From Ruminococcus sp. YE71 (GTDB lineage: Bacteria > Bacillota > Clostridia > Oscillospirales > Ruminococcaceae): a DNA stretch of 64,000 nucleotides. The notes beneath the pieces were generated by a model, which was not told the DNA's origin, ran no database searches, and was given only the letters and a program-made list of their open reading frames with translations. The stretch covers positions 1 through 64,000 of the forward strand of contig NZ_FPIR01000002.1 in the NCBI RefSeq assembly GCF_900119155.1, read 5' to 3'. Positions 58,883 to 64,000 of this stretch are shown here, in pieces (position 1 is the stretch's first letter; each line of letters opens with the position of its first letter). The position numbers were made by a program, and so were the translations under genes.

Positions 58883-59929
58883 TCATTTATCTCCTTTCAT
58901 TTCGGCCAGACGTTCCTGTATGTACGAAAGAGATGCGATTTTCGCTTTGGTTTCCTCAACATTCAGTATGCGAGTATTATTGGAATTAAATTCAGAAAGC
59001 GTCACACGCTTCTCGTCACCCTCTTTAAAGAACTTATCATAATTCAAACCGCGATTATCGGCAGGCACACGGTAGAAATTTCCCATGTCGATTGCCTTAG
59101 CGCACTCCTCATTAGTCAGCAGAGTTTCATACATCTTCTCGCCGTGTCGGATACCGATGACCTTGATGTCCTCTTTCTTGCCGCCGAACAGCTCGCACAC
59201 AGCCACAGCCTGAGTCTGAATTGTGCAGGCAGGAGCCTTCTGAATCAGCAGATCGCCGTTCTCACCATTCTCAAAGGCGAACAGAACAAGGTCAACGGCT
59301 TCTTCAAGAGACATGATGAAACGTGTCATTTTCGGCTCGGTCAGAGTGATAGGCTGATCATTCTGGATCTGGTCGATCCACAGCGGAATAACAGAACCAC
59401 GACTGCACATAACATTTCCGTAGCGAGTGCAGCATATCTTAGTATTGCCGGAAGTCCTCGACTTGGCGATTGCTACCTTTTCTTCCAGCGACTTTGAGAT
59501 ACCCATAGCGTTTATAGGGTAGGCCGCCTTGTCGGTAGAAAGGCAGATAACGCTCTTGACGCCTGCCTCAATTGCAGCAGTCAGAACGTTGTCCGTGCCG
59601 ATAACGTTGGTACGGACAGCCTCCATCGGGAAAAACTCGCAGGACGGAACCTGCTTCAGTGCAGCCGCATGGAATATGTAATCAACGCCCTGCATAGCTC
59701 CACGAACAGACTCCAGGCTGCGGACATCGCCAATATAGAACTTGATCTTGTCAGCCACTTCGGGCATAGTAGCCTGGAAGTGGTGACGCATATCGTCCTG
59801 TTTCTTTTCGTCACGGCTGAAAATTCTGATCTCACCGATGTCGGTTTTCAGAAAGCGGTTGAGGACTGCGTTGCCAAAGCTGCCGGTTCCACCGGTTATC
59901 ATTAGGGTTGCTTCATTAAATAAACTCAT
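58883..59929 (-). CDS. capE: CapE, UDP-GlcNAc 4,6-dehydratase / 5-epimerase
   Basis: 348 residues from ATG at 59929. SDR fold: MITGGTGSFGNAVLNRFL (NAD(P) site), HAAALKQVPSCEFFP, CLSTDKAAYPINAMGISKSLEEK. The MxxxK (MGISK) in place of YxxxK is the mark of the CapE/FlaA1 group. First step from UDP-GlcNAc towards UDP-L-FucNAc. Confidence 0.95.
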   Translation of the reverse strand: MSLFNEATLMITGGTGSFGNAVLNRFLKTDIGEIRIFSRDEKKQDDMRHHFQATMPEVADKIKFYIGDVRSLESVRGAMQGVDYIFHAAALKQVPSCEFFPMEAVRTNVIGTDNVLTAAIEAGVKSVICLSTDKAAYPINAMGISKSLEEKVAIAKSRTSGNTKICCTRYGNVMCSRGSVIPLWIDQIQNDQPITLTEPKMTRFIMSLEEAVDLVLFAFENGENGDLLIQKAPACTIQTQAVAVCELFGGKKEDIKVIGIRHGEKMYETLLTNEECAKAIDMGNFYRVPADNRGLNYDKFFKEGDEKRVTLSEFNSNNTRILNVEETKAKIASLSYIQERLAEMKGDK

Positions 59930-60009
59930 AAAGATTTCCAATTTCGGTTAATAAGTGTACTTCATATATATCAGTACAAAAAACCGCCTTTCTATTTATT
60001 TGACATTAA

Positions 60010-61527
60010 TTACTTTTTGTACAATTGTTTAATTCGACTTTTCACTTTCATAATTGCTTTTTTCTCTAATTCGTTAGTTCCGAAAAAATAAAATAAAAAT
60101 GAAAAAAATACTATATACATTAATCCACCAGCAAAAAAAGATAAAAATGCATTTGTAATTATTTTACCAACTAAATATGCAAAAATAGAAGCAATTATCT
60201 GACATACAAAAATCCCCTTAAAGGATTTAAGTTTAAATGATAAAACCTCTATTTTTAATACACGGAAATAATAGATATCCATTAGAACTATCTGCCCTAT
60301 AAATGTACAAACAGCTGTGGCAACGCAAGCTCCAACTATTCCATATTTACTAATCCAAAGTACTGTAAGGAATATATTTGCTATTGTTGTAATTAATAGA
60401 AATCCAGATCTTGCAATTCTTTTATCGGTAGCATCAAGGATATTGATCATTATTCCATTAGACATATTAATTAACATTGGCACCATGATAATTAATGCAA
60501 TCTTCCAAGCCAAAAGATAAGTATCACCATACACTATAGATATAAATTGCTTTCCAACAGCAAAAAAGCCGAAAAGTATTGTGCCACCAATCAAAACGAT
60601 AATTCTGGCACCTTGAATAAGTTCACTGGAAACATCATTTGGCGTTTTCCCTTTATTTATTTCTTTAACAACTTGTGGTCCATACAAACTAATAGGGATA
60701 GAGGTCATGGAAGAAAAAATACCATACACATAAAGACCTACAGAATAAACTGCTACATCATCAGGACCGATTTTAATTCCGATTACAAACTTATCAACAT
60801 TATTATTGGCTTGATTAACCAATGCTTGAATAAATATCGCTGTTGCTAAAGGCATGGATTTATAAAATATGCTTTTATCAAAGTATTTAAAATTAAATCT
60901 TACATTAGTTTCCTTGTGACAATAAAAAACCAAAAAAACATCCATAATAATTGTAAGAATTAAATCTATAATAGCAATCATTATTGACTTTCGTACAAAA
61001 ATAATCACTGATATCAGTAACAAAGTACGTACAATAACTCTTATCAATGAAATGATTGGTTGTATTTTATATTTTTCATAGCCAAGAAGAACACCATTAA
61101 ATGAATTTGAAAAAAATGAAAAAAGTAGATAAATTAACATTATGAGATATATTTGCTTGCCATATTGTATCTGTTCAAATGATAATGTTTTAGCATATAT
61201 CTCATCCAAAAAAAATTCTATTATTATACCAACTAACAAAATTAGTCCAGACAAAATACAAGTAATACACCAAATCGTTGATACATTTTTTTGGATTCCA
61301 TCATGGTCATTCCGAGCTCTACAAGCAGCTATATTTCTAGTAATAACCGTTCCAGTTCCAAACTCTAATAAAACTAGATAATTAACAAACGAACTAATCG
61401 TCTGATATAATCCATATTCGGTTTGCCCCAACGATCTTAATAAATATGCAGATAGAAATAATCCGCAAATCATATTCAAAATGGTATTTACATATTGTAA
61501 AGAAATACCTACTGATCTATTCTTCAT
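60010..61527 (-). CDS. wzx: Wzx-type polysaccharide flippase
   Basis: 505 residues, about 12-14 hydrophobic helices, MOP/PST superfamily. The N-terminal helix YVNTILNMICGLFLSAYLLR is followed by LGQTEYGLYQTISSFVNYL, typical of Wzx/RfbX proteins that flip lipid-linked repeat units across the membrane. Very AT-rich (poly-A/T codons), in strong contrast to the genes below 44 kb, a sign of horizontal origin. Confidence 0.93.
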   Translation of the reverse strand: MKNRSVGISLQYVNTILNMICGLFLSAYLLRSLGQTEYGLYQTISSFVNYLVLLEFGTGTVITRNIAACRARNDHDGIQKNVSTIWCITCILSGLILLVGIIIEFFLDEIYAKTLSFEQIQYGKQIYLIMLIYLLFSFFSNSFNGVLLGYEKYKIQPIISLIRVIVRTLLLISVIIFVRKSIMIAIIDLILTIIMDVFLVFYCHKETNVRFNFKYFDKSIFYKSMPLATAIFIQALVNQANNNVDKFVIGIKIGPDDVAVYSVGLYVYGIFSSMTSIPISLYGPQVVKEINKGKTPNDVSSELIQGARIIVLIGGTILFGFFAVGKQFISIVYGDTYLLAWKIALIIMVPMLINMSNGIMINILDATDKRIARSGFLLITTIANIFLTVLWISKYGIVGACVATAVCTFIGQIVLMDIYYFRVLKIEVLSFKLKSFKGIFVCQIIASIFAYLVGKIITNAFLSFFAGGLMYIVFFSFLFYFFGTNELEKKAIMKVKSRIKQLYKK

Positions 61528-61586
61528 AATTCAATACTACCAATCTTAATCATTAATAAATGCTAATTCTTATTCATCCGAGGAAA

Positions 61587-62729
61587 TTATCTAAATTTTG
61601 CTATTTTTCGCCTTAATCGACTAATTATACTCATACCACAGTATTTTTCATATAATTTATCGTAGCGCATTATAAATAAATCTTTCATATAGTTTTTTCT
61701 TAGTGAAGGCATCACAACGGAATTAGTAAATGATTGATTCTTTACTATTGCCTTGTTAAATGGTATTTCTTTCTTTTCGACTTGAGAACTACAAGAGTTT
61801 AATAATGCCTTTCCTTTTTCAGAATGAATTAAAACTAGTGAAACACCTGTATTATCATTCCATTCTGGAAGAATTTCCGCCAATCCCCAAAAATCAGCGA
61901 GAGTTATATCCGAAATTCTATGTATCTGTTTGAATGAGCAATCATAGCAAGATGGACGAAGCGTTAAATCCATAATAAAACTACGCAAATAATAATCTTC
62001 TGAAACGCTTTTGTTGTACTGAGCTTTATTTGAAAAAGTTATTCTCATTGAATAGTTATTCCAACCTAATGCTTTATCTCTAAACGAAATATCTTCTATT
62101 TCCGAATTATACGATTGCTTTTGGTATTCAAGATACTTTTCTAAAGCTAAAGGAGAAGGAACACCATGACATATAAAATCTGCAGTGTAAAGATTAGGAT
62201 ACTCTTTTCCAAGAAAAGACTTTAGGCCTCCAATTTGACATGGAGTACCACAAAAAAGAATTATTCGACCAGATTTTAAAATTTCTTCTGAAACTCGATA
62301 AGTATTTTCTATTCTACTTTGAACATACTTACTTCTTCTTAACTCATCTAAGTCTTCAATATTATCGCAAACCTTGTGATGGACAACATTATTGTGATCT
62401 ATTCCAGCAGCAATAACTATACCTTTTTGAGATAATATTTTCTCTGCTAATGCAGAGAATACGCCACCAGATGAACTAACTGCTCGTATTTTTTTATCAA
62501 TATTCCTAACAGCAAATGACTCAGGTTCTATTCTATCATCATGAATTTCATGATTTACAGGACAAATTTTTTTGCATATGCCACATTTTACACATTTATC
62601 TTCATTTATTACTGGTCTAAGAAAGCCTTCATTATCAGATTTCATATTGATACATTGTTTCGGACAAATGGAAGCACATGCTGAACAACCTGTACATTTA
62701 TCTGATATACAGATTTTGTTAGTCATCAT
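61587..62729 (-). CDS. Coenzyme F420 hydrogenase/dehydrogenase beta-subunit-like Fe-S protein
   Basis: 380 residues. Two N-terminal [4Fe-4S] motifs (CTGCSACASICPKQC; CVKCGICKKICP), then the FrhB-type domains (SSSGGVFSALAEKIL; CGTPCQIGGLKSFL; DFICHGVPSP). In polysaccharide loci such proteins almost always neighbour a pyruvyl transferase, as here, and are thought to act in sugar modification; no F420 is expected in this organism. Overlaps the upstream gene by 11 bases, with GGAGG before its first ATG. Confidence 0.9.
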   Translation of the reverse strand: MMTNKICISDKCTGCSACASICPKQCINMKSDNEGFLRPVINEDKCVKCGICKKICPVNHEIHDDRIEPESFAVRNIDKKIRAVSSSGGVFSALAEKILSQKGIVIAAGIDHNNVVHHKVCDNIEDLDELRRSKYVQSRIENTYRVSEEILKSGRIILFCGTPCQIGGLKSFLGKEYPNLYTADFICHGVPSPLALEKYLEYQKQSYNSEIEDISFRDKALGWNNYSMRITFSNKAQYNKSVSEDYYLRSFIMDLTLRPSCYDCSFKQIHRISDITLADFWGLAEILPEWNDNTGVSLVLIHSEKGKALLNSCSSQVEKKEIPFNKAIVKNQSFTNSVVMPSLRKNYMKDLFIMRYDKLYEKYCGMSIISRLRRKIAKFR

Positions 62730-63816
62730 CTAATGCCTCCATTAAAAAAAGTAATGATTTTTGCCTCATCACCTCAAAATGATCCCAATTGATATCAAAA
62801 GTGCTCTTTTCTAATGCCAAAAGTGTATCAATCGTAACCAGCTCATGTTCAACAATAAATCTTCCTTCTGTCCCGAAGAGTTCAGTAAGGGATTTCATCC
62901 TGCATCCCATTTCACTTCCTCGCTTTGCAGAAACCAAGAATTCTCGTTCAAATATATGTGAGAAAACAGTTGCATGAAAACTATCTGTCAGCACAAATGA
63001 TGCATATTTTATTAAAGATATAAAATCGTTAGGTGATATATCAAATAATTGACAATCTCCAAAACCATCATCAACATTTCTGTAACTTCCATTTAAATAT
63101 GGTAGAGTAACAAGTTTCAAGCCACGTCTATTTGCATATTCCTTAGCTACTTTTCTAATGTATTCATTATCACCAAGATAATATGCAAAAATGTAATTCT
63201 CCTGAATTATTCTTTTTGAACAATGCTCATTCCAGTCTTCTCGATTAATGAGCATTGTTGGATCAAGAACATATTCTATATTTTTGGAAGTTAGTTTGCA
63301 AAGAGCAGGAATTGATTCCTTTTCTCTAATCGAGATGAATTTTGTGTTATCCAAAGCACGTTTCAATTTGCATTCTTCGTCATGAGATAATCTAATTCTT
63401 CCAGTAGATGCTGCATAAGAAATCGTCAATTTATCCTTATTGACAAAATCCAATGACATATACTTATTTATCCAATTTGGATTCCACACTTGGTCGCTTC
63501 CTGTGATAATAATATCATACGTATAATTAGATTCTTCAATTGTATTATAAAAATATAATTTTGAATGCGGAATTCGTGTATTATACTTTTTAATTGCTGA
63601 ACATCTAATTTTACACCCTTTTGAAATACGATAATCTTGCTTAATAAAACGTTTTAACTTTGATAAAAAAAGATGGCTTCTACTATTATTATAGTAAGAT
63701 ATAACTTCCGTATTATATCCAAATGAAGACACAGTTTTTTGTAAAGCATATGCTTGCAGATTGCCACCATAATTAACATTATTATAATATAGTGTACATA
63801 TTCCGACTCTTTTCAT
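62719..63816 (-). CDS. Polysaccharide pyruvyl transferase family protein
   Basis: 365 residues. YGGNLQAYALQKTV near the N-terminus, IITGSDQVWNPNW in the middle and VLTDSFHATVFSHIFEREF near the end are the family's hallmarks (CsaB/WcaK type). Would add pyruvate ketals, or a related modification, to a repeat-unit sugar. Coupled to the F420-beta-type gene. Confidence 0.92.
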   Translation of the reverse strand: MKRVGICTLYYNNVNYGGNLQAYALQKTVSSFGYNTEVISYYNNSRSHLFLSKLKRFIKQDYRISKGCKIRCSAIKKYNTRIPHSKLYFYNTIEESNYTYDIIITGSDQVWNPNWINKYMSLDFVNKDKLTISYAASTGRIRLSHDEECKLKRALDNTKFISIREKESIPALCKLTSKNIEYVLDPTMLINREDWNEHCSKRIIQENYIFAYYLGDNEYIRKVAKEYANRRGLKLVTLPYLNGSYRNVDDGFGDCQLFDISPNDFISLIKYASFVLTDSFHATVFSHIFEREFLVSAKRGSEMGCRMKSLTELFGTEGRFIVEHELVTIDTLLALEKSTFDINWDHFEVMRQKSLLFLMEALDDD

Positions 63817-63888
63817 CTATGCCTCCTATTTCTCAGGAAAAAATTCCACAATATTATTAATTTTTCAACAAAATAGTAATTAAGGAGC

Positions 63889-64000
63889 TTATTTTTTTAT
63901 CAAATCAACGATAAAATTAGCTATTCTTTTTATTCCAAATCCTCTTGTACATTTATACACTAATTGGTGATATTCGACATCACAAGCACAAAAATTTGCA
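63889..64000 (-). CDS. C-terminal end of a further polysaccharide-operon gene (partial)
   Basis: On the minus strand the frame is open from the window edge to TAA at 63889-63891 and gives 36-37 residues (VEYHQLVYKCTRGFGIKRI, ending FIVDLIKK). Same direction and AT-rich style as its neighbours and 72 bases upstream of the pyruvyl transferase. Too short to assign. Confidence 0.5.
   Translation of the reverse strand, partial: ANFCACDVEYHQLVYKCTRGFGIKRIANFIVDLIKK

Overview
The window looks like chromosomal DNA from a fibre-degrading, anaerobic, low-to-mid GC Gram-positive of the Oscillospiraceae, most probably a Ruminococcus or close relative. This is inferred from a secreted GH10/GH43 xylanase with a dockerin, a 2[4Fe-4S] ferredoxin, class 1B (PyrK-dependent) dihydroorotate dehydrogenase, strong AGGAGG-type ribosome binding sites and textbook TTGACA/TATAAT promoters. 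No rRNA, complete tRNA or CRISPR array was found.

1-44 kb is core chromosome, GC-rich, with most genes on the minus strand. In order: the tail of a fibronectin-III protein; a CxxC (DUF1858-type) protein; a pyrKD operon carrying a decayed Nudix gene and a DEDDh exonuclease; engB-lon; an oppBCDFA peptide transporter; a triple-PAS/GGDEF/EAL protein; pyrE; a possible small RNA; a tatD / beta-propeller / glycosyltransferase / SseB run; a YfhO-type membrane protein; a two-gene sensor-GGDEF / EAL operon; ilvE; an EF-G paralogue; ferredoxin; a GNAT-YdcF-nadE operon; and a LacI-type-sensor/AraC regulator divergent from a 1296-residue xylanase. Six intergenic spaces in this part carry members of one palindromic repeat family.

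44.4-50.8 kb is a probable integrated element. It is bounded by two copies of a 23-bp sequence matching a tRNA-Ser 3' end. A tyrosine recombinase and an XRE regulator sit at the left, and an EAL protein plus a membrane GGDEF protein are cargo. Gene fragments (a WYL regulator, a truncated membrane protein) lie at the right.

51-64 kb is a minus-strand surface-polysaccharide operon, strikingly AT-rich above 55 kb. It encodes a pyruvyl transferase, an F420-beta-type protein, a flippase, CapE-CapG-CapF for UDP-L-FucNAc, an acyltransferase with a G9 tract at its start, a second UDP-GlcNAc 2-epimerase, GlmS and a left-handed beta-helix protein.

The theme most likely to be new is signalling. Six proteins carry GGDEF and/or EAL domains. 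Two of them begin with the same LacI-type sugar-sensor fold: one ends in an intact GGDEF domain, the other in a decayed GGDEF domain followed by an AraC DNA-binding domain. A third joins an apparently active EAL domain to a C-terminal glycine-rich beta-solenoid. Together they suggest a cytoplasmic route linking sugar sensing, cyclic dinucleotides and xylanase expression.
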